A DNA stretch of 64,000 bases from Echinicola salinicaeni (GTDB taxonomy: Bacteria; Bacteroidota; Bacteroidia; Cytophagales; Cyclobacteriaceae), in contig NZ_JACODZ010000008.1 in the NCBI RefSeq assembly GCF_014280965.1, forward strand, positions 186,001 to 250,000, read 5' to 3'. The notes below the pieces were generated by a model that saw only the letters and a program-made list of their open reading frames with translations, was not told where the DNA came from and did not search any database. Within the stretch, counting starts at the first letter, position 1; each line of letters starts with the position of its first letter. Positions 55,364 through 62,554 of the stretch are shown piece after piece. The translations under genes were made by a program, and so were the position numbers.

Positions 55364-56386
55364 CTAGTGCATCAATTTGAATATGAGTTCTTTAAGAATT
55401 TCTGCCTCAGTCATTCCATTGGCATCTATACCTTTAGAACGAAGATCTGCTTCTTTCAAATATCCTATATTATCAATAACCTTGCCTATTGGGTAATTTT
55501 TGGAGGCAATCATGTATTCTTTCATAAAAAAAGGATTAACCTTCAGCTTACCGGCAAGTTCCCTTTCCCCTAGTTTCCTGTTGGAATGCACCAATAAAAG
55601 CCTGGAAAAATGAAGGTATAACAAGGCTATTATTGGAATCAATGGGTTGGATTTAGGATTCTGGCTAAAATGGTTGATGATTTTATTGGCTTTCAGTACA
55701 TCCCTGAAGCTTAAAGCCTTGGTCAGCTCAAAATTATTGTAATCTTTGTTGATCCCAATATATTGCTGGATATGATTACTGTTGATCTGAACAGGCTCAC
55801 TGAAATTGATCAACATCTTATCAATTTCATTGGTCAGCACCTCGAGATTATTCCCAATCGATTCAGCAATGATCTGACATGCCTTGGGCTCAATACTGAA
55901 TTCCTTGCTTTTAAGATATCCATCTATCCAAGGAGAAAGTTTGTACTCAGGCACCTTATCTGATTTAACCAATACTGCTTTCTTATCCAAATCCTTGGCC
56001 AGAGCTTTTCTACCATCCAGCACCTTATACTTATGGGCAAAAACCAAAATGGTACTGGGAAGAGGATTGGAAAGATAATTTATTAGCAGACTGTCACCAG
56101 CTTCCTTTCCCAAATCAGGTAAATTCTGAGCTTCTTTTACTATAACTACCTGCCTCTCTGCCATCATAGGAAAACGCCTGGCATTGGTCAAAACCTGATT
56201 CATTGTGGCATCTTTGCCATACATCATTATCTGGTTGAAACCTTTCTCATGCTCAGGAATGGCGTGCTGCTCAATATAATTGGTGATTTGGTCTATAAAA
56301 TAAGGCTCGTCTCCCTGTAAAAAATAAACGGGAGCATATTTCCCGCTTTTCAACTCCTTTAAGACTGCTTCAGGTTGGTTTGGCAT
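55364..56386 (-). CDS. holA: DNA polymerase III subunit delta
   Basis: HolA is the clamp-loader wrench that opens the beta clamp. The 340-residue protein has an N-terminal AAA-like domain opening with KYAPVYFLQGDEPYFIDQIT (no functional Walker A, as normal for delta), NARRFPMMAERQVVIVKEAQ, the LVFAHKYKVLDGRKA segment and a C-terminal helical domain (ELTKALSFRDVLKANKII). The length is typical for Bacteroidota HolA. It is the first gene of the long minus-strand run; no good promoter was resolved upstream. Confidence 0.93.
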   Translation of the reverse strand: MPNQPEAVLKELKSGKYAPVYFLQGDEPYFIDQITNYIEQHAIPEHEKGFNQIMMYGKDATMNQVLTNARRFPMMAERQVVIVKEAQNLPDLGKEAGDSLLINYLSNPLPSTILVFAHKYKVLDGRKALAKDLDKKAVLVKSDKVPEYKLSPWIDGYLKSKEFSIEPKACQIIAESIGNNLEVLTNEIDKMLINFSEPVQINSNHIQQYIGINKDYNNFELTKALSFRDVLKANKIINHFSQNPKSNPLIPIIALLYLHFSRLLLVHSNRKLGERELAGKLKVNPFFMKEYMIASKNYPIGKVIDNIGYLKEADLRSKGIDANGMTEAEILKELIFKLMH

Positions 56387-56571
56387 AATTCTATATTTCT
56401 ACTCAAATATAGAAATTATTGGCATGATAGGAATAATATACAGCCATTATACTGTGATATTTAACCATTAACCTTTAGTCAATACAACTAAACAGAAGTC
56501 AAGCCAAAATATCGGAAATTTCACTGATGAATAAACTTCTTCGGGACATAGCCTGTTAAGTATAATGTTAT

Positions 56572-56579
56572 TAATTTTG
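56572..56579 (+). promoter_or_regulatory. Putative -7 box of the TPR gene at 56605
   Basis: TAATTTTG fits TAnnTTTG and lies 25 bases before the GTG start. The -33 element is weak. Confidence 0.4.
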
Positions 56580-56604
56580 AAGCATATAAAAAAACAAATA
56601 CATC

Positions 56605-57336
56605 GTGAGTGATATTAATCAGGGTATCTCCTATTATAAAGAAGGTAAATTTGAAGAGGCATTGGTAATTTTTGATCAACTGATCATTCAAAGCCCCAAA
56701 GAGCCAGTTTTACTGCTTCATAGGGGAAGAATCCTCTCCAGACTAGGAAAACTTGAAGCTTCATTGACAGATTTTAACCAGCTCATTGAAGTAGATAACT
56801 TTAATCCGGATTATATTAGTGACAGGGCTGTGGTCCTCCATTTGATGAAAAGAAATGAGGAGGCCTTGAAAGAATTGGACAGGGCGCTTAACCTTGATCC
56901 CAATAACCCCTACAGATATTCAAGCCGTGCCTTTCTAAAAGATCGTGCCGGCGATTTGGAAGGGGCTATAGCAGATTATGAAAAGGCCATTGAATTAGAC
57001 CCGGAGGATGCAGTGTCCTATAATAATAAAGGTATAGTAGAGGAGAAACTGGGCTATAAAAAACGTTCAAAAGAAAGCTTTGATAAGGCCGACAACCTGG
57101 TAGGCTATCAGCCAAAGGAGTATAAAAGCACCTCTGCCCCTACAAAAAAAGAGCAAACTGAATTACCTGAAAAAGAATCCGTATCATCCACTTCATCTAT
57201 TGGAAACGAAGAAAAAGCTGAAAACTCACTTTCTTTTCAAAACTACTGGAAAACTGTAGCAAAAGTCCTGGTCGATAAAGGCACCAGAGCAGAGTTTTTA
57301 GCCTTTATCAAATCAAAATTTGGAGGCAAGAAATAA
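56605..57336 (+). CDS. Cytoplasmic TPR protein
   Basis: A 243-residue protein without a signal peptide; a GTG start (56605) opens a frame that begins directly with a TPR helix (SDINQGISYYKEGKFEEAL). About four classical 34-residue tetratricopeptide units follow (to about residue 170), then a Ser/Thr/Glu-rich linker and a basic C-terminal helix (AKVLVDKGTRAEFLAFIKSK). It is probably a scaffold; the partner is unknown. Its stop is directly adjacent to the stop of the converging universal stress protein gene. Confidence 0.78.
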   Translation: MSDINQGISYYKEGKFEEALVIFDQLIIQSPKEPVLLLHRGRILSRLGKLEASLTDFNQLIEVDNFNPDYISDRAVVLHLMKRNEEALKELDRALNLDPNNPYRYSSRAFLKDRAGDLEGAIADYEKAIELDPEDAVSYNNKGIVEEKLGYKKRSKESFDKADNLVGYQPKEYKSTSAPTKKEQTELPEKESVSSTSSIGNEEKAENSLSFQNYWKTVAKVLVDKGTRAEFLAFIKSKFGGKK

Positions 57337-58170
57337 TTAGACACTTTTGATAACCATTAATGGTTTATTGATAAAATAGGACATCTTCCTCGATAAATTA
57401 CTTGTAAAAAGCTGGTCAAACCAGCTTTTTTTCTTGCTTAGAGTAACCAAAATATCCCCTTTGGCAATAATCAGATAATTCTCAAGTCCCAGCCCTGGTT
57501 CATCTCGGTAGGTCTTAAGCACATAACTCATTTTTTCATAACTAATAAATGGCTTGATCTCTTCTACCATCGTCTGGTGCAAGGCTTTATCAATGATTTT
57601 ATTTTTTGTTCCTACATGGACAATATCAATTTCGCTATCAAAATAACCTGCCATTTCCACTACCTTTTGAATAGCTAATTTATCTTCCTCTACATAATCA
57701 GTAGCATAAACGAATTTTCTTGGAGGCTTAAAAAACACTTTTCGTGGTACGATAAGTACATCCTTATTAGCTTTATCTATTACCTGACTGGACCTGGATC
57801 CTATGAAATTGGTTTTGATATCATTTACCCCTTCAGTTCCCATAATGATCAGATCAATATTGTTCTCCTCAGCAAAATCAATAATTACAGGAACGGTTTT
57901 CCCTTCTTTAATTTCAGCTTTACATGAATTAATGCCTTTATCAGAGCATTCTAGGAGCACTTCATTGACCAGACTATCCATCTTTTTTTGAACAAACTCC
58001 CATAATTCTTCCTTTGGTTTCCGGAAGAGTTTCTTATAATCATCCATGTCAGGAACATGAAACAAGATTAAATCAGCATGGTATTTTTCTGCAATTTTTG
58101 CTGCATACTCGATAGCATTTAAAGAGCATTCTGAAAAATCAGTTGGACATAAAATTTTAAAAGTACTCAT
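57337..58170 (-). CDS. Universal stress protein, two UspA domains
   Basis: A 277-residue tandem UspA protein. The first domain (1-145) has ILCPTDFSECSLNAIEYAAK and the ATP-type loop IMGTEGVNDIKTNFIGSRS with the G-x2-G-x9-G-S pattern; the second (146-277) is a divergent copy (FVYATDYVEEDKLAIQKVVE) that lacks a clear ATP loop. Such proteins bind nucleotides and respond to stress or redox change. The 3' end contains a perfect hairpin (57406-57430) that is also a terminator for the facing gene. The gene is close to the dehydrogenase gene upstream, 20 bases away. Confidence 0.9.
   Translation of the reverse strand: MSTFKILCPTDFSECSLNAIEYAAKIAEKYHADLILFHVPDMDDYKKLFRKPKEELWEFVQKKMDSLVNEVLLECSDKGINSCKAEIKEGKTVPVIIDFAEENNIDLIIMGTEGVNDIKTNFIGSRSSQVIDKANKDVLIVPRKVFFKPPRKFVYATDYVEEDKLAIQKVVEMAGYFDSEIDIVHVGTKNKIIDKALHQTMVEEIKPFISYEKMSYVLKTYRDEPGLGLENYLIIAKGDILVTLSKKKSWFDQLFTSNLSRKMSYFINKPLMVIKSV
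57406..57436 (+). terminator. Terminator of the TPR gene located inside the facing usp gene
   Basis: AAAAAGCTGGT (57406-57416) pairs perfectly with ACCAGCTTTTT (57420-57430) around a 3-base loop, then more T. It begins 70 bases after the TPR stop, inside codons for KKKSWFDQL of the converging usp gene. On the minus strand it also has a T run. Confidence 0.75.
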
Positions 58171-58190
58171 TTCAAATCAGGATTTACTTA

Positions 58191-59111
58191 TTAATAACCT
58201 CTTTCACTGTCAATCTGATTGACCAATGGTCTGTTTTCTTTTAATCTAAAATAATTATCTATTATCTGAGGCGCAGCCGCCTTAGGATTAGTCACACTAG
58301 CGATATGAGGCGTAAAAGTAATTTTTGGATGCCTCCAGAAATCATGCCCTTTAGGTAAAGGTTCCTTCCTGAACACATCCAATAAAGCTCCAGAAAGTAA
58401 GCCTTTGTCTATGGCAGGTATTAAATCTTCCTCTACAAGGTGTTGGCCTCTTGCTACATTGATCAAATACGTTCCTTTATTACACTGCTTAAATAATGCT
58501 GTATTTAAAAACCCCTCCGTTTTTGGAGTCAATGGTAATAAACAAACCAATACATTAATTTCATTTAGAAAGGCTCCCAATTGATCGCCATAAAAATAGG
58601 GATATTTGAAATTATCTTTTGGTCTATTTCCATAACCAAACACCTCAAATCCCATATAATCTAATTTATCCAAGACATCTCCACCCAGTTCACCAACACC
58701 GAGGACGCCAATTTTTACTGGTAGTTCAGGCTGACTCATATCCCATTTCTGGTTTTCCTTATCTGCCAAAAACCGTTGAATTTGACGATGATAATTGAGT
58801 ACACCCATCACCACATAATTGGTCATGGAAAAAGTCAACATTGGATCTACAATCCTGCAAATTGGAATGGTCTTATCTATGGTTTCATCTCCCAGAATAT
58901 GATCTACACCGGCTCCCATTGAGCAAATTAATTTCAAATTTTTGAATGGAGATAAAGCCCCTTTCGGATGTTGCCAAACCATGGCCACTTCTACCTTATC
59001 GGGTTCTTGTATGTCAGGATAAATTTCAAGAGGTATTTCTGCTGCCTCCTTTTTAAATATCTCTAACCAAGGACTAATATCTCTACTCGGGGAAATAATT
59101 GATAAACTCAT
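58191..59111 (-). CDS. D-2-hydroxyacid dehydrogenase (GhrA-like glyoxylate/hydroxypyruvate reductase)
   Basis: A 306-residue NAD(P)-dependent dehydrogenase. The nucleotide motif is GVLGVGELGGDVLDKL; the catalytic residues read as arginine in LINVARGQHLV, glutamate in RKEPLP, and histidine in FTPHIAS. The early CSMGAGVDHI segment is the substrate lid. The layout and length are closest to GhrA, which reduces glyoxylate and hydroxypyruvate, but related 2-oxo acids are possible. It starts directly before the Mpg stop (adjacent bases), so both are in one unit with usp downstream. Confidence 0.9.
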   Translation of the reverse strand: MSLSIISPSRDISPWLEIFKKEAAEIPLEIYPDIQEPDKVEVAMVWQHPKGALSPFKNLKLICSMGAGVDHILGDETIDKTIPICRIVDPMLTFSMTNYVVMGVLNYHRQIQRFLADKENQKWDMSQPELPVKIGVLGVGELGGDVLDKLDYMGFEVFGYGNRPKDNFKYPYFYGDQLGAFLNEINVLVCLLPLTPKTEGFLNTALFKQCNKGTYLINVARGQHLVEEDLIPAIDKGLLSGALLDVFRKEPLPKGHDFWRHPKITFTPHIASVTNPKAAAPQIIDNYFRLKENRPLVNQIDSERGY

Positions 59112-59720
59112 CTATTTTTTACTGATATATGGATTGTCTTTAATATAATAACGCCATGGCAATAAAGCATCTTCTTCTGCATAATCAATCCCTACTCTTT
59201 TGGTAGTAATAATTTTAAAATCACTCAATTCCTCCCTACTTCCTATCCATAAGCCCGTATCCGAACTACAAAGACTCAAATCATTATTTTCAGCGCTGAT
59301 GCCCAATGCTTTCGTCAATTTACCTGGTCCATTGGTCAAATCATGTTGTTTCCTCACTTTCCTCCTTTCTTGCATAATATCAATTCCCGAGATAGGCTCT
59401 ACCGCCCTGATAAGGACAGCCCTTGCATCTCCTTCTTCATGCGTAACAATATTCAAGAGATAGTGGATTCCATAGCATAAATAAACATAACTTCTTCCTC
59501 CTTCTTTGAACATTACTGCAGTTCTTGGCGTTAACTTGTTTGGAAATGCATGGCAGGCTTTATCAACGTTGCCGTCATAGGCCTCAGTTTCAACTATTTT
59601 AGCGGTAGTAATCTTTCCGTCTAATTCTGAAACAATAATTTTCCCTAAAAGGTCCTTGGCGATTTCAGTTACATTCCTGTCTAAAAAGAATCCTTTAGCA
59701 AGAACTTTAATATCTTTCAT
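59112..59720 (-). CDS. mpg: DNA-3-methyladenine glycosylase (Mpg/AAG family)
   Basis: This enzyme removes alkylated or deaminated purines such as 3-methyladenine and hypoxanthine from DNA in base-excision repair. The 202-residue protein has AKDLLGKIIV, the catalytic glutamate region AKIVETEAYDG, DKACHAF and GGRSYVYLCYGIHYLLNIV, as well as NGPGKLTKALGI, all typical of the AAG family. The ATG at 59720 (MKDIKVLAKGFF) is used because the longer frame to 59774 begins with a hydrophobic stretch outside the family. It is transcribed with the dehydrogenase. Confidence 0.93.
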   Translation of the reverse strand: MKDIKVLAKGFFLDRNVTEIAKDLLGKIIVSELDGKITTAKIVETEAYDGNVDKACHAFPNKLTPRTAVMFKEGGRSYVYLCYGIHYLLNIVTHEEGDARAVLIRAVEPISGIDIMQERRKVRKQHDLTNGPGKLTKALGISAENNDLSLCSSDTGLWIGSREELSDFKIITTKRVGIDYAEEDALLPWRYYIKDNPYISKK

Positions 59721-59813
59721 CTCTAATACTATATCACGATAATATCCATAATTTAGCAAAAATAAAAAAGTCATTAATATTACTTCTTATAATTAAACCA
59801 ATTCAAATCATCT

Positions 59814-60665
59814 ATGAACCTAAGAGTCAGCATCTTCATTTTGCTACTAACCATGACTGCTACTTTTACAGCAGTTGCCCAGCAAATCCAAATGCCACAA
59901 GCAAGTCCTTCAGCTACTATCAGCCAAAAAATAGGCTTAACTGATGTAAAAATAGAATATAGTCGACCAAGTGTAAAAGGTCGAAAAATATTCGGAGTAC
60001 TAGTTCCGTATGGTGAAGTATGGAGAACTGGAGCCAATGCCAGCACCAAAATCTCATTCAATACAGATGTCATCATTGAAGGGAAAAAACTACCTGCTGG
60101 CACTTATGCACTTTATAGTATTCCCAACAAAAAAGAGTGGACGATCATCCTCTCAGATAATCTTGAATTGTGGGGATCTATAGGCTACACAGCAGAAAAT
60201 GATGTACTGAGATTTACAGTCCCAGCAGAGAAAAGCCGTAGGGATTATGAAACCATGGAAATCAGTTTCAATAAACTCACGGACTCGGGGGCAACTTTGA
60301 ATTTAAATTGGGAAAAAACTGCCATCAGTTTTAATATTGAAACTGAAGTGGAACCAGTAGTAATGAGTCAAATTCAAGATTTGGTTATTGACCAAAATTC
60401 TGATAACCCCGGCTTGCTTTACCAAGCAGCCTCGTATTATTATTCCCAGGACAAAGACTTAAAGACTGCCCACCAATGGATAGAAAAATCAGTGGAGGCT
60501 GATCCCAAATATTGGACTATGCATTTGAAGGCAAAAATAGAAGATAAACTGGGTATGAAAGACGAAGCCATAGAAAGTGCAAGTCTTTCAAGTGAAATGG
60601 CCAGAGAGGCTAAAAACATGGATTATGTAGGCCTCAATGAGAGATTGATCAAATCGATTAAGTAA
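59814..60665 (+). CDS. Exported DUF2911 protein with C-terminal TPR
   Basis: A signal peptide (MNLRVSIFILLLTMTATFTAVAQ) precedes a DUF2911 domain (about residues 25-180; IEYSRPSVKGRKIFG, LVPYGEVWRTGANASTKISF and AGTYALYSIP are its hallmarks). The C-terminal 90 residues form TPR-like helices (NPGLLYQAASYYYSQDKDLK, WTMHLKAKIEDKLG). DUF2911 is common in exported Bacteroidota proteins, function unknown. It is divergent from the mpg unit and converges on the symporter gene with a shared terminator. Confidence 0.92.
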   Translation: MNLRVSIFILLLTMTATFTAVAQQIQMPQASPSATISQKIGLTDVKIEYSRPSVKGRKIFGVLVPYGEVWRTGANASTKISFNTDVIIEGKKLPAGTYALYSIPNKKEWTIILSDNLELWGSIGYTAENDVLRFTVPAEKSRRDYETMEISFNKLTDSGATLNLNWEKTAISFNIETEVEPVVMSQIQDLVIDQNSDNPGLLYQAASYYYSQDKDLKTAHQWIEKSVEADPKYWTMHLKAKIEDKLGMKDEAIESASLSSEMAREAKNMDYVGLNERLIKSIK

Positions 60666-60679
60666 GAGACATTTTTAAT

Positions 60680-60716
60680 ATAAAAGACCACGATTAGTAA
60701 AATCCTGGTCTTTTAT
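60680..60716. terminator. Bidirectional terminator between the DUF2911 gene and the symporter gene
   Basis: TAAAAGACCA-x-GATT (60681-60695) pairs with AATC-x-TGGTCTTTTA (60701-60715) with one mismatch. A and T runs flank it on both sides. Confidence 0.87.
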
Positions 60717-60746
60717 ATTTATAGATAAGTGATCAATCTTAGCCAA

Positions 60747-62453
60747 TTAGTCTTTAGAATTGAAAAGCTGAATAACTGCTGATAGCCCCATTACTAACAG
60801 ACAACCTATGGCATTGTACCATAAATAGCCAATATCAATATTTATACCTAAAAACTCGCTCTCATTTTTCCAATGGATCAATAATATGATCACCTCTGTA
60901 ATTAATGCAGCTATAAAAACCGCATTTCCCCTCACCCATTTCATATAAAAACCTACTAGAAATATTCCTAAAATTGTCCCATAAAATAGTGAGCCCAATA
61001 GGTTTACTGCCTGAATTAGGTTTTCAAACAATGTGGCATAGGTAGCAAATAGTATCGCAAATACTCCCCAAACTGCAGTGAGGAATTTAGAGGAAAGCGT
61101 ATAATGTCTATCTGATTTGTTTTTATTAATGGAACGTTTGTAAATATCCATTGTGGATGTAGAACCCAAAGCATTCAGTTCTGAAGCTGTGCTGGACATG
61201 GCCGCTGAAAATATTACTGCAAATAAAAGCCCCACCACACCTGAAGGCAGGTAATCCATTACAAAGCGCATGAACACGTAATCCGTATCCCTGGTTTCCG
61301 CTTTTGGTTCATTTTTTAGTATGAGCGCTTTTACATCATCTCTTATGTCTTCCTGCTTTTGTTGACTTTTTCCAATCTGAACCTTCAACTCTTCTACCTT
61401 GCCCTCATCTCCTGAGTTTTCGGCCTCAATCATGGAAAATATGGCTGAATTCTTTTCTTCAAACGCATCAGTATAGGCTTTTTCAAGTTGGCTAAAATCA
61501 TCCTTATATTCACTTTTGGCCAATTTTTCTGTTTGTACCTTATTAAAGAAGATGGGCGGTTCATAGAATTGATAGAACACAAATACCATTACCCCAATAA
61601 ATAAGATAATAAACTGCATAGGGACTTTCAAAAAGCCATTCATAATCAGCCCCATCCTGCTTTCCTTCAGAGAACGCCCATTAAGATACCTTTGTACCTG
61701 AGATTGATCAGTGCCGAAATAAGACAAAAACAAGAATAAAGCCCCAGTAATACCTGACCAGAAATTATACCTGTCACCCAAATCAAACTCAAAGTTGACA
61801 ATATTCAATTTCCCCATTTTTCCAGCCACATGCATGGCATCGTTGAAAGGAATAGGCAGCATATTGATCACCAAAAGCCCGGCTAATATCATCCCTCCCA
61901 TCATGACAGTCATTTGCTGTTTCTGAGTTATTGAAACTGCTTTGGTACCTCCTGAGACAGTATAGATAATCACCACCAGACCAATGAAAACATTGGTAAA
62001 AGTAAGGTTCCAATTCAGCAAAGTAGACAGAATAATTGCAGGCCCATAAATCGTGATGCCAGCAGCAAGCCCCCTTTGGATCAAAAATAGAAAGGCAGCA
62101 AGGGTTCTGGTTTTTAAATCAAACCTTGACTCCAAAAATTCATAGGCTGTATAAACCTTTAACTTATAATAAATGGGAAGAAAGGTCACAGAAAGGATAA
62201 TCATGGCTATAGGCAAGCCAAAATAGAACTGCACAAATCGCATCCCATCTTGATAAGCCTGCCCAGGTGTGCTCAAAAAGGTAATAGCTGAAGCTTGAGT
62301 GGCCATTATGGACAAACCTATAGTCCACCATCCAAGTTCATTCCCACCCTTAAGGTAGCTGTCCATATCCTTTGGTCCATAGGTTTTGTATACACCATAA
62401 CCGATAATGGCGATCAAGGTTCCAAAAAGGACAATCCAATCAAAATAACTCAT
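60747..62453 (-). CDS. Sodium:solute symporter (SSS family) with an extended charged loop
   Basis: A 568-residue inner-membrane transporter with about 13 helices. SIMATQASAITFLSTPGQAY (49-68) and SYFGTDQSQVQRYL (244-257) are SSS signatures that surround the sodium and substrate sites, and FSAAMSSTASELNALGSTS (415-433) is the other sodium-site segment. Between residues about 303 and 390 a hydrophilic, Glu/Lys-rich stretch, probably coiled-coil, interrupts the transporter, where relatives have a short loop. The transported solute is unknown; sugars or related compounds are likely given the deacetylase-family neighbour. Its ATG overlaps the stop of the 34-residue peptide (ATGA). Confidence 0.93.
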   Translation of the reverse strand: MSYFDWIVLFGTLIAIIGYGVYKTYGPKDMDSYLKGGNELGWWTIGLSIMATQASAITFLSTPGQAYQDGMRFVQFYFGLPIAMIILSVTFLPIYYKLKVYTAYEFLESRFDLKTRTLAAFLFLIQRGLAAGITIYGPAIILSTLLNWNLTFTNVFIGLVVIIYTVSGGTKAVSITQKQQMTVMMGGMILAGLLVINMLPIPFNDAMHVAGKMGKLNIVNFEFDLGDRYNFWSGITGALFLFLSYFGTDQSQVQRYLNGRSLKESRMGLIMNGFLKVPMQFIILFIGVMVFVFYQFYEPPIFFNKVQTEKLAKSEYKDDFSQLEKAYTDAFEEKNSAIFSMIEAENSGDEGKVEELKVQIGKSQQKQEDIRDDVKALILKNEPKAETRDTDYVFMRFVMDYLPSGVVGLLFAVIFSAAMSSTASELNALGSTSTMDIYKRSINKNKSDRHYTLSSKFLTAVWGVFAILFATYATLFENLIQAVNLLGSLFYGTILGIFLVGFYMKWVRGNAVFIAALITEVIILLIHWKNESEFLGINIDIGYLWYNAIGCLLVMGLSAVIQLFNSKD

Positions 62454-62554
62454 GAATAATATTTGGTAATAGTATAAAACAAAAGTATCAAGCCCGCCAA
62501 GACCAGTATTAATAAAGCATACAATTTATTCCAGTTTACCGATGGCTTATTCAT
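62450..62554 (-). CDS. 34-residue single-helix membrane peptide, coupled to both neighbours
   Basis: This frame is below usual gene-length limits. It starts at an ATG (62554) that overlaps the stop of the deacetylase-family gene (ATGAATAA) and ends with a TGA (62450-62452) that overlaps the ATG of the symporter (ATGA). The peptide starts MNKPSVNWNKLY, continues with one strongly hydrophobic helix (ALLILVLAGLILLFY) and ends with TITKYYS. It has the arrangement of a small transporter-associated subunit, as seen for small membrane proteins that assist other transporters. No homologue can be named. Confidence rests on the exact overlaps on both sides and the clean helix. Confidence 0.7.
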   Translation of the reverse strand: MNKPSVNWNKLYALLILVLAGLILLFYTITKYYS

